DNA of 64,000 nt, taken from Sphingomonas sp. CL5.1 (GTDB lineage Bacteria > Pseudomonadota > Alphaproteobacteria > Sphingomonadales > Sphingomonadaceae). How positions within the stretch are numbered: the first letter of the stretch is position 1; the number at the start of each line of letters is the position of its first letter. A model generated the notes under the pieces. That model saw only the letters and a program-made list of their open reading frames with translations. It ran no database searches and was not told the DNA's origin. Positions 42,539 to 50,974 of the stretch are shown one piece after another. The stretch covers positions 2,783,001-2,847,000 of the forward strand of contig NZ_CP050137.1 of the NCBI RefSeq assembly GCF_013344685.1, in the 5' to 3' direction. A program made the position numbers and the translations under genes.

Positions 42539-43683
42539 TGGCGGTCGAACGGATCGGCCTGCCGCTCGCGCGGCGCATCGCGCTTGCCGCGCAGGGTTTC
42601 GGCGTGGCGCGTCCTGCGTTACCGGCTCCGGCGCATCTGCGCCGCACGGTGGCGCGGCTCAACCTCCACCAGATCGACAGCGTCAACGTGCTGGCGCGCG
42701 CGCATTATCTTCCCGCTTTCTCGCGGCTCGGCTGTTATGATCGGGCGGATTTCGACCGGCTGGCATGGGGGCCTAAGCGCCAGCGCGGGCTGTTCGAATA
42801 TTGGGCGCACGAGGCCTCGCTCCTGCCGTTCGACTTCCATCCGCTGCTCCGCTGGCGGATGGCGCAGGCCGATCGCGGCGAAACCGGCTGGGGCCGGATG
42901 CGCCTCTACGCCACGGAGCGCCGCGCGGAGGCGATGGCCCTGCTGGATCGAATCCGGGGCGAGGGGCCGCTCGCCGCCTCCGACTTCGAGAGCCACAAGG
43001 GGCAGTCCGGCTGGTGGGAGTGGAGCGATACCAAGCGCGCGCTCGAATGGCTGTTCTGGGCGGGCCACATCACCACCGCCACGCGGCGCGGCGGTTTCGA
43101 GCGCGTCTATGACCTCACCGGGCGCGTCATTCCGGGCGAGGTGCTTGCCCGCCCGACGCCTTCGGACGCCGAGGCGCATCGCGGCCTGATCGAGCGCGCC
43201 GCCGCCGCGCTGGGCATCGCCACCGATGGTGAGCTGCGCGATTATTTCCGCCAGTCGCCACAGTACGCGCGGCCCGCGATCCAGAGCCTCGCGGAGGAGG
43301 GCGTGCTGATCCCGGTCGCCGTCCCCGGCTGGCGGCAGGCGTGGCTGCACCGCGACGCCCGCCGGCCGAGACGGATCGAGGCGCGGGCGCTGCTGGCTCC
43401 GTTCGATCCGCTGGTCTGGGAGCGCGATCGCACCGAGCGCCTGTTCGGCTTCCGCTATCGTATCGAAATCTACGTGCCGGCGGAGAAACGGCGATACGGC
43501 TATTACGTGCTTCCCTTCCTGCTCGGCGGTCGGCTGGTCGCACGGGTCGACCTCAAGGCCGACCGGCAGGCGAAACGGCTGATCGTCCGGTCCGTTCACC
43601 TCGAACCGGACGCGCCTGGCCACACGCATGAGGCGCTCCGCCTGGAGCTGGAGAGCATGGAACGTTGGCTGGGATTGGGCTGA
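42538..43683 (+). CDS. AlkZ/YcaQ-like winged-helix DNA glycosylase
   Basis: 381 residues of the HTH_42 family. Streptomyces AlkZ and E. coli YcaQ unhook DNA interstrand crosslinks and remove bulky N-alkyl purines. The catalytic Q-hydrophobic-D motif is present as Gln45-Ile46-Asp47 (NLHQIDSVNV). Three tandem winged-helix domains are expected, with KGQSGWWEWSDTKRALEWLF and LLAPFDPLVWERDRTERLFGF as typical later segments. Coupling to the DUF763 gene suggests both act on the same kind of DNA damage. Confidence 0.9.
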   Translation: MAVERIGLPLARRIALAAQGFGVARPALPAPAHLRRTVARLNLHQIDSVNVLARAHYLPAFSRLGCYDRADFDRLAWGPKRQRGLFEYWAHEASLLPFDFHPLLRWRMAQADRGETGWGRMRLYATERRAEAMALLDRIRGEGPLAASDFESHKGQSGWWEWSDTKRALEWLFWAGHITTATRRGGFERVYDLTGRVIPGEVLARPTPSDAEAHRGLIERAAAALGIATDGELRDYFRQSPQYARPAIQSLAEEGVLIPVAVPGWRQAWLHRDARRPRRIEARALLAPFDPLVWERDRTERLFGFRYRIEIYVPAEKRRYGYYVLPFLLGGRLVARVDLKADRQAKRLIVRSVHLEPDAPGHTHEALRLELESMERWLGLG

Positions 43684-43695
43684 TCTTGTCGCGAT

Positions 43696-43794
43696 TTCCC
43701 GATCGATCCGCGTGAGCGCTTCATCGTCCGGATCGACGATCCGGGGAAGAACCGGAAATTCAGCGCCGTCGAAGTCGGGGAACCGGCACGCTAA
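43696..43794 (+). other. Possible remnant of a coding region
   Basis: A 32-codon open stretch in one frame (FPIDPRERFIVRIDDPGKNR and on to EPAR, stop at 43792) has coding-like composition but no start codon. It begins just after the AlkZ-like gene stop. It may be the truncated end of a lost gene. I do not recognise it. Confidence 0.3.
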
Positions 43795-43826
43795 TCATCC
43801 CTGACGCGAGGCGTGCCGTCAAAGCG

Positions 43827-44201
43827 CTATCGTCTGTAGCCGAAGCGGCTGCTTTCGATCGACACAACCGCGCCGGCGTTATCGCCCAAGGGGATCGCCG
43901 CCGTGCCGTATATGCCGCGCGTGCCGGCCGTCCCGATCATCATGCCGACCTCGCCGTGGATGCGCCGATCGGCGCGTTCCGCGCTGGTCAGCTCGCCGCG
44001 CGCGGCGGCGGCGCTGTCCTCGGTGTTCCCCTCGAGTATCCTGTCGCGCTGCTCGTCGGTGAGACGAATGGTGTCGGAACTCAGGGGCGCGCCAGCCGCC
44101 GGCGCCGTTTGCGCGACCGACGGCATCGCCCAGCCGGCCCCAGCCCCGAGAGAAAGCGCGATAGCGAAGGCGCGGAAATGCGGCGGCGTCGAGCGATTCA
44201 T
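43827..44201 (-). CDS. Small secreted protein of unknown function
   Basis: 124 residues with a signal peptide (residues 1 to about 31, ending MPSVAQTAPA). The mature part has a charged middle (IRLTDEQRDRILEGN, ELTSAERADRRIHGE), then a glycine-rich end with GTRGIYGTAAIPLGDNAGAV and a C-terminal aromatic FGYRR. The tail resembles a single beta hairpin of a surface or periplasmic protein. I do not recognise the family. Confidence 0.65.
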   Translation of the reverse strand: MNRSTPPHFRAFAIALSLGAGAGWAMPSVAQTAPAAGAPLSSDTIRLTDEQRDRILEGNTEDSAAAARGELTSAERADRRIHGEVGMMIGTAGTRGIYGTAAIPLGDNAGAVVSIESSRFGYRR

Positions 44202-44442
44202 ATCGCCTTATATACCGTCAAACCCGACTGCCAAATGAACGGCCTCATGATTCGCCGAAGATTTGAACCCATGCAGTCGCGGGGTCGCGATGAGGTGGCC
44301 GGGTTCGCGATGCGGAATCCGTTTTTCCTGAGCTTCAACCCGCGCGTGTCGCGCCAAGGCAGGGCCGGACAGGAATGCCTGTCGCGCGCTCAGGCCGGAA
44401 ACTTTCGGTGCTCCCCGTCGCAATCCGGGCAAGCGAGCTATT

Positions 44443-44461
44443 GCGAACTATTATCATTGGT
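44443..44461. promoter_or_regulatory. Candidate Fur box upstream of the siderophore receptor operon
   Basis: GCGAACTATTATCATTGGT contains, on the other strand, AATGATAATAGTT, close to the classical Fur core AATGATAATCATT. It lies 40 bp upstream of the TonB receptor start, as expected for iron repression. The rest of the 299-bp gap (44202-44500) shows no other feature. Confidence 0.55.
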
Positions 44462-44500
44462 GTAATTGCGCGCGCCGTGGTTCCTGTCTGTGAGGTTGCG

Positions 44501-46660
44501 ATGCGCGTATTGTTTCGGAAGTCCCTGCTGGCCGGTGCGGCGCTGGCGGCATTGACGGGATCACTCCCGGCTTACGCGGCCGCGCCGGGCGATTCGGCGC
44601 CCGCCGACAACGGCAATGACGATGTGGTGGTGCGCGGCGAGAAGGTGGTGGGGCAGGCCTCGTCCGGCACCAAATCCGATACGCCGATCGTCGAGACTCC
44701 GCAGTCGATCAGCGTCGTCAGCAGCGCGGATATCAGCCAGCTCGGCCTCGCCAATCTCAATCAGGCGCTGCGCTATGTCGCGGGCATCACGCCGGAATCG
44801 CGCGGGGCGAACGCGGAGATCTACGACCAGTTCAAGCTGCGCGGTTTCGATGCGCCGCGCTACCTCGACGGGCTGAAGGTGTTCAACAGCGCGACCGGCT
44901 ATGCCGACCAGCAGGTCGATGTCTCGCGGATCGACCGGATCGAGGTGGTGAAGGGGCCAGCCTCGGTGCTCTACGGCCAGTCCAGCCCCGGCGGCCTTGT
45001 CGCCATCTCCAGCAAGCTGCCGCTCGATCAGGGCTTCTACGGCGCGGTTTCGGGGACATACGGCACCTACAATCTCTATGACGTCGAGGCCGATGTCGGC
45101 GGGAAGATCGACGGCAACGTGCTGTGGCGCGTCTATGGCGCGGTCAACGGCGCGGATACGCAGCAGAGCTTCGGCGTCCGCCGCCGCCAGACGGTGAGCG
45201 GCGCGGTGACGCTCGGCGCGGGAGGCGACACGACGCTCACCCTGCTCGCGGCCTATTCGCACGATCCGCAGAACGGCAATTACGGCAGCGCGCCGGCGAT
45301 CGGCACCGTCTATGCCAATCCCAACGGTCGGATCGCCACGCAATTCGCCGACGGCGAGCCGGGCGATTTCTTCCACCGCGAGCAGACCGGGCTGACCTAT
45401 ATCCTCACGCATCGCTTCGGCGGCGGCTGGGCGTTCCGGTCGAGTGGGCGCTATCAATATGTCTCGACGCGGCTCGGCGCGATCTACCAGACGGGCATCC
45501 CGACCGACGCGACGCTCACCACCTTCGGGCGTGCCGCCTATGCGACGAACGAGACGATCCGCAACTGGACGTTCGACAACCAGCTCACCGGCCAGATCGG
45601 CACCGGGCCGCTCACCCATCACCTGATCTTCGGCCTCGACCGGCAGGTCGCCCATTCGAGCGAACTGGCCGCGTTCGACAGTGTCGTGAACGGGCAGGCA
45701 GTGACGCCGATCAATGCCTATAACCCCGTCTACGGCACCACGCCGGTGCCGCTGACGCCCGGCGCGATCGGCACGCCCTATTCCTATGGCGCGCGGCTGC
45801 GGCAGACTGGCCTGTACGCGCAGGACCAGATCGCGTGGGGCGGCCTGCGCCTGACGCTGAGCGGCCGCCACGATTGGGCCGACACCAAAAACGGCGCGGA
45901 GCAGCGCGACCGCAAGTTCACCTGGCGGGTCGGCGGGCTTTACATGACGCCGATCGGCCTCGCCCCCTATGCCAGCTATTCCACCTCGTTCGAGCCGCAG
46001 ATCGGGCAGGTCCAGCATGCGGACGGCAGCATCACCGGCGCCAGCCCCTCGCTCGGGCGGCAGATAGAGGCGGGCGTGAAATATCAGCCGCCCGGCACGC
46101 AGATCCTGCTGACCGCCGCATGGTTCCGCATCGAGCAGACCAACCTGCTCACCAGCATCCCCAACAGCAGCTATTCGACGCAATCGGGCGAGGTCCGCTC
46201 CGAGGGCGTCGAGGCGGAGGCGACGGTGCCCTTGCCGCAAGGCTTCACCTTGCGCGCGGCGTTCAGCCACCAGAACGTCAAGACGGTGCGCGACGACGAG
46301 ACGCCGGCGAACATCGGCAAGGGGCTGATCGGCGTCGGCAAGGGCAATGCCGCGCTCAACATCGACTGGGCGCCGCAGGGCGGGCCGCTGGCCGGGCTGA
46401 CGATCGGCGGCGGGATGCGCTGGGTCGACAAGGTCTATGGCGGCAGCGACACCAACACGCCGTCCTATACCCTGTTCGACGCGCTCGCCCGCTATGATCT
46501 CGGCCGTGCCGATCCGCGCCTGAAGGGGGTGGAGATCGGCATCAACGCGACCAACATCTTCGACAAGTCCTATCTCACGAGCTGCTATCTCAATGGCGTC
46601 GGCTGGTGCTGGTATGGCCAGCGCCGCACGGTGCAGGGAACGATCGGCTTCCACTGGTGA
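44501..46660 (+). CDS. TonB-dependent siderophore receptor
   Basis: 719 residues. Signal peptide (LLAGAALAALTGSLPAYAAA) ends near residue 28; a plug domain starts with DVVVRGEKVVGQ and IVETPQSISVVS, a hallmark of siderophore receptors. The motif VVKGPASVLYGQSSPGG is complete, as is a barrel ending in IGFHW with a terminal aromatic residue for BAM recognition. It lacks an N-terminal STN signalling domain, so it does not talk to an anti-sigma factor. It heads an operon with DUF3649, PepSY and DUF3325 genes, a set known for ferric-siderophore use. A Fur-like box precedes it. Confidence 0.94.
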   Translation: MRVLFRKSLLAGAALAALTGSLPAYAAAPGDSAPADNGNDDVVVRGEKVVGQASSGTKSDTPIVETPQSISVVSSADISQLGLANLNQALRYVAGITPESRGANAEIYDQFKLRGFDAPRYLDGLKVFNSATGYADQQVDVSRIDRIEVVKGPASVLYGQSSPGGLVAISSKLPLDQGFYGAVSGTYGTYNLYDVEADVGGKIDGNVLWRVYGAVNGADTQQSFGVRRRQTVSGAVTLGAGGDTTLTLLAAYSHDPQNGNYGSAPAIGTVYANPNGRIATQFADGEPGDFFHREQTGLTYILTHRFGGGWAFRSSGRYQYVSTRLGAIYQTGIPTDATLTTFGRAAYATNETIRNWTFDNQLTGQIGTGPLTHHLIFGLDRQVAHSSELAAFDSVVNGQAVTPINAYNPVYGTTPVPLTPGAIGTPYSYGARLRQTGLYAQDQIAWGGLRLTLSGRHDWADTKNGAEQRDRKFTWRVGGLYMTPIGLAPYASYSTSFEPQIGQVQHADGSITGASPSLGRQIEAGVKYQPPGTQILLTAAWFRIEQTNLLTSIPNSSYSTQSGEVRSEGVEAEATVPLPQGFTLRAAFSHQNVKTVRDDETPANIGKGLIGVGKGNAALNIDWAPQGGPLAGLTIGGGMRWVDKVYGGSDTNTPSYTLFDALARYDLGRADPRLKGVEIGINATNIFDKSYLTSCYLNGVGWCWYGQRRTVQGTIGFHW

Positions 46661-46953
46661 CGAAGGCGGCCGCCCCGTCGCTGCGCTACCGGCTCGCGGT
46701 GTTGTCGCGCGCGGTGGCGGCGGTCGTGGGCGGCTATGGCGTGGCCGTGCTGCTGGCGGTGGCGATCTCGTGGCTGCTGCCGCTGTCGCGCGAGGAGGCG
46801 TCGATCGTCGCCACGATGGTCGCGCTGCTCGGGCTGCCGGTGGCGGTGATGGGGTGCTTTTATGCGCGCACGGCGTTGCGCGCATGGATCGGCCTCGCGA
46901 TCGCCGCCGCCGTGCTCGCGGGCATCGCCGCCGCGATGGGATGGCGGCCGTGA
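46657..46953 (+). CDS. DUF3649 small membrane protein
   Basis: 98 residues from a GTG that overlaps the receptor stop (GTGA). Three hydrophobic segments (VAAVVGGYGVAVLLAVAISW, TMVALLGLPVAVMGCFY, IGLAIAAAVLAGIAAAMGW) with SREEASIV between the first two match DUF3649, found almost only in iron-uptake operons. A role in siderophore iron release or reduction at the inner membrane is likely but unproven. Confidence 0.85.
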   Translation: MTKAAAPSLRYRLAVLSRAVAAVVGGYGVAVLLAVAISWLLPLSREEASIVATMVALLGLPVAVMGCFYARTALRAWIGLAIAAAVLAGIAAAMGWRP

Positions 46954-48410
46954 AGCCGGGCTTTCGCGGCTCGATGACCTGGCTCCACGACTGGTCGGGC
47001 CTGATCGTCGGCTGGCTGCTGTTCGTCATCGCGCTGGCTGGCGCGCTCAGCGTGTTCCGTAGCGAGATCGGCAACTGGATGCGCCCGGAGGCGCGGTGCT
47101 GCGCGGTCGGCAGCGTCGAAGCGGGGAGCGCGGCGGTCGATTGGCTGTCGCGTCATGCCGCGCGCTCGCCGGCCTGGTATATCCAGCCCGCCGACGCGCG
47201 CTCCGCCACCAGTTATGCGGTGTGGACCGCCAGCGACGGGAGCTACGCGCAGAAATGGCTCGATCCGCGCACCGGCAGCCCCGCGACGGTGCGTGACACA
47301 TTGGGCGGCGACTTCTTCTACCGGCTGCATTTCGAGCTGGAGATGCCCTTTCCATGGGGGCGGATGCTGGCGGGCGCGGCGGCGATCGCGATGCTGCTCG
47401 CGGTTATCACCGGCATCGTCGCGCACCGGCGATTCTTCGTCGATTTCTTCACCTTCCGCGCGGGCAAGGGGCAGCGGAGCTGGCTCGATGCGCACAACCT
47501 GCTCGCCGTCACCGCTCTGCCGTTCCACCTGATGATCGCCTTCACCGGCGCGCTGACGCTCGCCAACCTCATCATGCCGTGGGGCGCGCTATCGATCTAC
47601 CACGGCGACATGGAGGCGATCCGCAAGGACCTCTATCCCGCCGCGGTCGACCGCCCGGCGAAGGGCGTCCCCGCGCCGCTCGCGCCGATCGGCCCGATGC
47701 TGCGCGCAGCCGAGCGCCATTTCGGCGGCGGGATCGCGCAGATCGCCGTGCTCAACCCCGGCGACGCGGCGGCGGTGGTATCGGTGACGAGCGCGGAGGA
47801 CAGCCGCATCGGCATCCAGCGGCAGAACATCAGCTTCGACGGCGTGACCGGCCGCCCGATCGCCGTGCATGACGAGAAACGGCCGGCGCTGCGCACCTTC
47901 AATTTCCTCTATGCCCTGCACACCGCGCGTTTCGGCGAACTGGCGACGCGCTGGCTCTATTTCCTGTGCGGGCTGATGTTGACCGCGCTGATCGGCGCGG
48001 GCCTGATCCTGTGGACCGAGAAGCGCCGCGCGCGCCGGCGGGGCTTCGGCTTCGCGCTGGTGGAGCGGCTCAATATCGGTTTCGTCGCGGGGACGCCACT
48101 CGCGTTTGCCGCCTTCATGGTCGCCAACCGGCTGCTGCCGTTCGGCTTGCCGGAGCGGGCGGCGGCGGAGGTGCGCGCGATGTTCTGGCTGTGGGGGGCT
48201 GTGCTGCTCTATGCGTTGTTCCGCCCGGCGCGGCGGGCGTGGCGTGAGGTGCTGGCGGCGGCGGCGGCGATGTGCGCGGCGATCCCGCTGGCCGATCTGC
48301 TCGCGGGCACCGGGAGGCTCGATGGTCTGCATATCGCCACCGCCATCGTCGCCCTTGGCCTTGCCGCCGGCTTCGCACGCGCGGCGGCGCATAAGACGGT
48401 GACGGCATGA
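46941..48410 (+). CDS. PepSY-domain membrane protein (iron-uptake associated reductase type)
   Basis: 489 residues, start overlapping the previous gene by 13 bases. PepSY_TM architecture: first membrane helix with MTWLHDWSGLIVGWLLFVIA, a periplasmic region, then further helices with AHRRFFVDFF, WLDAHNLLAVTALPFHLMI and FNFLYALHTARFG. The conserved His residues in these helices could bind two haems. Family members are thought to reduce ferric siderophores. Seven or more helices in all. Confidence 0.9.
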   Translation: MAAVKPGFRGSMTWLHDWSGLIVGWLLFVIALAGALSVFRSEIGNWMRPEARCCAVGSVEAGSAAVDWLSRHAARSPAWYIQPADARSATSYAVWTASDGSYAQKWLDPRTGSPATVRDTLGGDFFYRLHFELEMPFPWGRMLAGAAAIAMLLAVITGIVAHRRFFVDFFTFRAGKGQRSWLDAHNLLAVTALPFHLMIAFTGALTLANLIMPWGALSIYHGDMEAIRKDLYPAAVDRPAKGVPAPLAPIGPMLRAAERHFGGGIAQIAVLNPGDAAAVVSVTSAEDSRIGIQRQNISFDGVTGRPIAVHDEKRPALRTFNFLYALHTARFGELATRWLYFLCGLMLTALIGAGLILWTEKRRARRRGFGFALVERLNIGFVAGTPLAFAAFMVANRLLPFGLPERAAAEVRAMFWLWGAVLLYALFRPARRAWREVLAAAAAMCAAIPLADLLAGTGRLDGLHIATAIVALGLAAGFARAAAHKTVTA

Positions 48411-48667
48411 TGCCCGCGCTGCTCACCTCTTTCGGCGCGATCCTGCTGATCGGGCTGGCCACGCCGAGGCAGGCGGATCAGTGGCTCGGGCGCGGATGGA
48501 GCGGCGAAAGGCGGCGCATGTTGCGTTATGCCGGCTTCGCCGTGCTGGCTCTGTCCTTCCTTCTCCTGCCCCGCATGGACCTTCCGCGCGCGATCACGGG
48601 TTGGATCGGCGCGCTGGCCGTCGAGGGGGTCGCGGCGGCCTTGATGCTGCGAAAGCGCCGGCGCTGA
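48407..48667 (+). CDS. DUF3325 small membrane protein
   Basis: 86 residues, ATG overlapping the PepSY stop (ATGA). Three short hydrophobic segments with GLATPRQADQWLGRG fit DUF3325, the usual last gene of this iron operon. Function unknown, probably accessory to the PepSY protein. Confidence 0.85.
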   Translation: MMPALLTSFGAILLIGLATPRQADQWLGRGWSGERRRMLRYAGFAVLALSFLLLPRMDLPRAITGWIGALAVEGVAAALMLRKRRR

Positions 48668-48750
48668 CCGCTTTCGTATGACGCCGCTGGCGAGCCGGAC
48701 GTCGCGATGGATCACCCACAATCCAGCGGCAATCCGCCTCACTCGCGATA

Positions 48751-49854
48751 CTATGCTGGCAGCACGATGACGCTCGGGCCGTCGGCGAAGCTCAGGCCAG
48801 TCGCGCCGGGCTGGTGTTCCGTTCGCAGCAAACTCCCGTCTTCCTGAATGCGGAAGGCGCTCACAACCACCTTCGATCCTTGCCTGAACACCGGGGAGGA
48901 GACCAGATACAGCCATTCCCCGCCGGTGGAACGGGCGAGGGCGGCCGGACCGGGAAGAGTGACGAAGGGTGATCCAGGGACGGGAACCAGATCGCCGTTC
49001 GCCTGGATTTCATATCCGGTGATGGAATCCGAGAAGGTGTTGGCGAAATAGACGAAGCGCCCGTCCGCGCTGAAGACGGGATTGTGAGGTATCTTCCCGG
49101 TCGGATAGGGCGATCCGGCGAGTTCGCTCAGGCTTCCGTCCGCCCCGATCCGAAAACCCGCGATCGATTTCGACTGTTCGTTCGCGACATAGAGATAGCG
49201 GCCATCGGGCGAGATGCCGGGAGTGATCGGGAAGACGCCGGACGAGATCCTGCGCTCGACCGGCTTCGAGAGGCTGCCGTCCGGCCGGATTTCCAGCCGG
49301 ATCACCGCTTTCGCGAGAACGCTGGCGACATACAGGCTCTTGCCGTCAGGCGAGATGATCGGTTGCGCCGCGCCGTCGAGGCGCCGCCCCAGCGATACCG
49401 GCGCCTTTTGGGGGACGGGCAATCCCTGATCGTCGATGCGGAAATGGGCGATGCGGCCGAAGAAGAAGCCGGCCGGCCCCCGGCCCATCCCAAGATACAG
49501 GTCGCGGCCGTCGCGCGAGATCGCCATCGTGACCGGGGTGATCGATCGGGGAAGCGCGAGCGGGGCGCCCGCCGGGGTCAAGGTGCCGTCCTCCTCCACC
49601 CGGAAGGTCGCCAGTTGCGGAGAGGAGCTCTGGTGCCAGCTTACCGGCGTGCCCAGCCCGAGGCCCGGGGCGACATAGACGAAGCGCCTGTCGGGGCTTG
49701 CGATGATGTTGAAGGTGCCCGCGCCGGTGGGGAACGGCGAACCGGGCAACGATCGCATCGCGCCGTCATCGAAAAGATCGAAGCCGGCGATGCCGCCGCT
49801 CTGGGCGACGACATATAGCCGATCGATGACCGTCCTCGTTCCCGCATCCGTCAA
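48751..49854 (-). CDS. Seven-bladed beta-propeller protein (YVTN/lactonase-like)
   Basis: 367 residues with repeated blades of the form SPDGKSLYVASVL, SPDGRYLYVANEQSKS and SADGRFVYFANTFSDS. It resembles the 6-phosphogluconolactonase (Pgl/YbhE) and YVTN groups. No signal peptide is visible, so it is probably cytoplasmic. Catalytic residues of true lactonases cannot be confirmed, so it may be a binding scaffold. It diverges from the disrupted TonB receptor gene across a palindrome (49918-49935). Confidence 0.85.
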   Translation of the reverse strand: MTDAGTRTVIDRLYVVAQSGGIAGFDLFDDGAMRSLPGSPFPTGAGTFNIIASPDRRFVYVAPGLGLGTPVSWHQSSSPQLATFRVEEDGTLTPAGAPLALPRSITPVTMAISRDGRDLYLGMGRGPAGFFFGRIAHFRIDDQGLPVPQKAPVSLGRRLDGAAQPIISPDGKSLYVASVLAKAVIRLEIRPDGSLSKPVERRISSGVFPITPGISPDGRYLYVANEQSKSIAGFRIGADGSLSELAGSPYPTGKIPHNPVFSADGRFVYFANTFSDSITGYEIQANGDLVPVPGSPFVTLPGPAALARSTGGEWLYLVSSPVFRQGSKVVVSAFRIQEDGSLLRTEHQPGATGLSFADGPSVIVLPA

Positions 49855-49917
49855 GTCGTGCTCCTTCGCGTGGCGTCGTTGATAAGGCGATCATCCGACA
49901 AATCCGGCCGCCGCGTT

Positions 49918-49935
49918 GCCCCCAAAAATGGGGGC
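49918..49935. promoter_or_regulatory. Inverted repeat in the propeller/TonB receptor divergent gap
   Basis: GCCCCCA-AAAA-TGGGGGC is a 7-bp perfect stem with a 4-base loop, 64 bp upstream of the propeller start and 84 bp upstream of the receptor start. It could be an operator for both genes or a hairpin in one leader. Confidence 0.4.
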
Positions 49936-50216
49936 ATCAGGGGCGGCGACACCTTCGTAACCTCGCATCAAACAGCCGGCCGATCGCGATCGAGCCGGGG
50001 AGACGGATGGGAGGGGAAGATGAAGCGTTATTCCTGCCTGGGCGGATTGATCCTCGCCTGCATGCCGGGGCTGGCCATGGCGCAATCCGCGCCGCCGGCG
50101 GAAGGGGCGGATAACCCGTCCGACGCGAAGGATATCATCGTCACCGCGCAGCGCCGGGCGGAGCGGCTGGTGGACGTGCCGATTTCGGTGAACGTGCTAG
50201 GGTCAGGACTCGTTGA

Positions 50217-50606
50217 TCAGAGCCAGAAGATGACGGTGGCTGCGAGTGCGATGGCAGAGAAGAACACCCGCGGGCACCGGTCGTAGCGTGTGGCGACGCG
50301 CCGCCAGTCCTTGAGGCGGCCGAACATGATCTCGATGCGGTTACGGCGTCTGTACCGGCGCTTGTCGTATTTGACGGGCTGCAGCCGAGATTTGCGGCCC
50401 GGAATGCAGGGCTTGATGCCCTTCGCCTGCAAAGCCTCTCTGAACCAGTCGGCGTCATAGCCGCGGTCACCCAGCAGCCATTTCGCTTTGGGCAGGTCGT
50501 CCAACAGAGCCGTAGCTCCGGTGTAGTCGCTGATCTGCCCGGCGGTCATGAAGAAGCTGAGCGGGCGGCCGTTGGCGTCGGTGACGGCGTGAAGCTTGGT
50601 GTTCAT
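50217..50606 (-). CDS. IS5-family transposase, second frame (orfB)
   Basis: 129 residues from an internal ATG, but expected mainly as the C-terminal half of a frameshifted OrfAB transposase. It holds the second catalytic Asp in WLLGDRGYDADWF and the Glu in RNRIEIMFGRLKDWRRVATR, completing the DDE triad with orfA. Confidence 0.9.
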   Translation of the reverse strand: MNTKLHAVTDANGRPLSFFMTAGQISDYTGATALLDDLPKAKWLLGDRGYDADWFREALQAKGIKPCIPGRKSRLQPVKYDKRRYRRRNRIEIMFGRLKDWRRVATRYDRCPRVFFSAIALAATVIFWL

Positions 50607-50626
50607 GCCGCCCTTGGTGCGGCCGA

Positions 50627-50974
50627 TCAGGCGCCCGAGATCCCCTTTTTAACCCGCAGGCTCGAAGCTGTGCGGTGCGCCTTCAAATAGGTCGCATCAA
50701 TCATGATCGTCGCTGGTTCGGCGCCTTCAGCAGCCAGCCCTTCCATCATGCGAAGGAACACGCCCATATCGCCCCATCGCTTCCACCGGTTGTACAGCGT
50801 CTTGTGGGGGCCATACTCCTTGGGCGCATCGCGCCAGCGTAGCCCGTTGCGGTTCACGAATACGATGCCGCTCAACACCCGCCGATCGTCAACACGCGGC
50901 TTGCCGTGGCTCTTGGGAAAATAGGGGCGCAGACGATCCATCTGCTCGTCAGTCAGCCAGTACAAGTCGCTCAT
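50627..50974 (-). CDS. IS5-family transposase, first frame (orfA)
   Basis: 115 residues from the ATG at 50974 (GAGGAG nine bases before). The DUF4096 N-terminal domain (LTDEQMDRLRPYFPKSHGKP, NGLRWRDAPKEYGPHKTLYN) is followed by the first catalytic Asp in TIMIDATYLKAHRTAS. The frame closes soon after an A5G4 run (50650-50642), where a -1 shift would join it to the second frame (LGRLIGRTKGGMNTK). Confidence 0.9.
   Translation of the reverse strand: MSDLYWLTDEQMDRLRPYFPKSHGKPRVDDRRVLSGIVFVNRNGLRWRDAPKEYGPHKTLYNRWKRWGDMGVFLRMMEGLAAEGAEPATIMIDATYLKAHRTASSLRVKKGISGA

Noticed and set aside
44511..44530. CGGAAGTCCC resembling the AraC-type operator core
   Set aside because: Only ten bases match, it lies inside the receptor signal-peptide codons and lacks the left half and promoter spacing.
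44561..47074. 837-codon open frame antisense to the siderophore receptor operon
   Set aside because: The sense strand encodes a complete TonB receptor and DUF3649 gene with family motifs; the antisense product has none.
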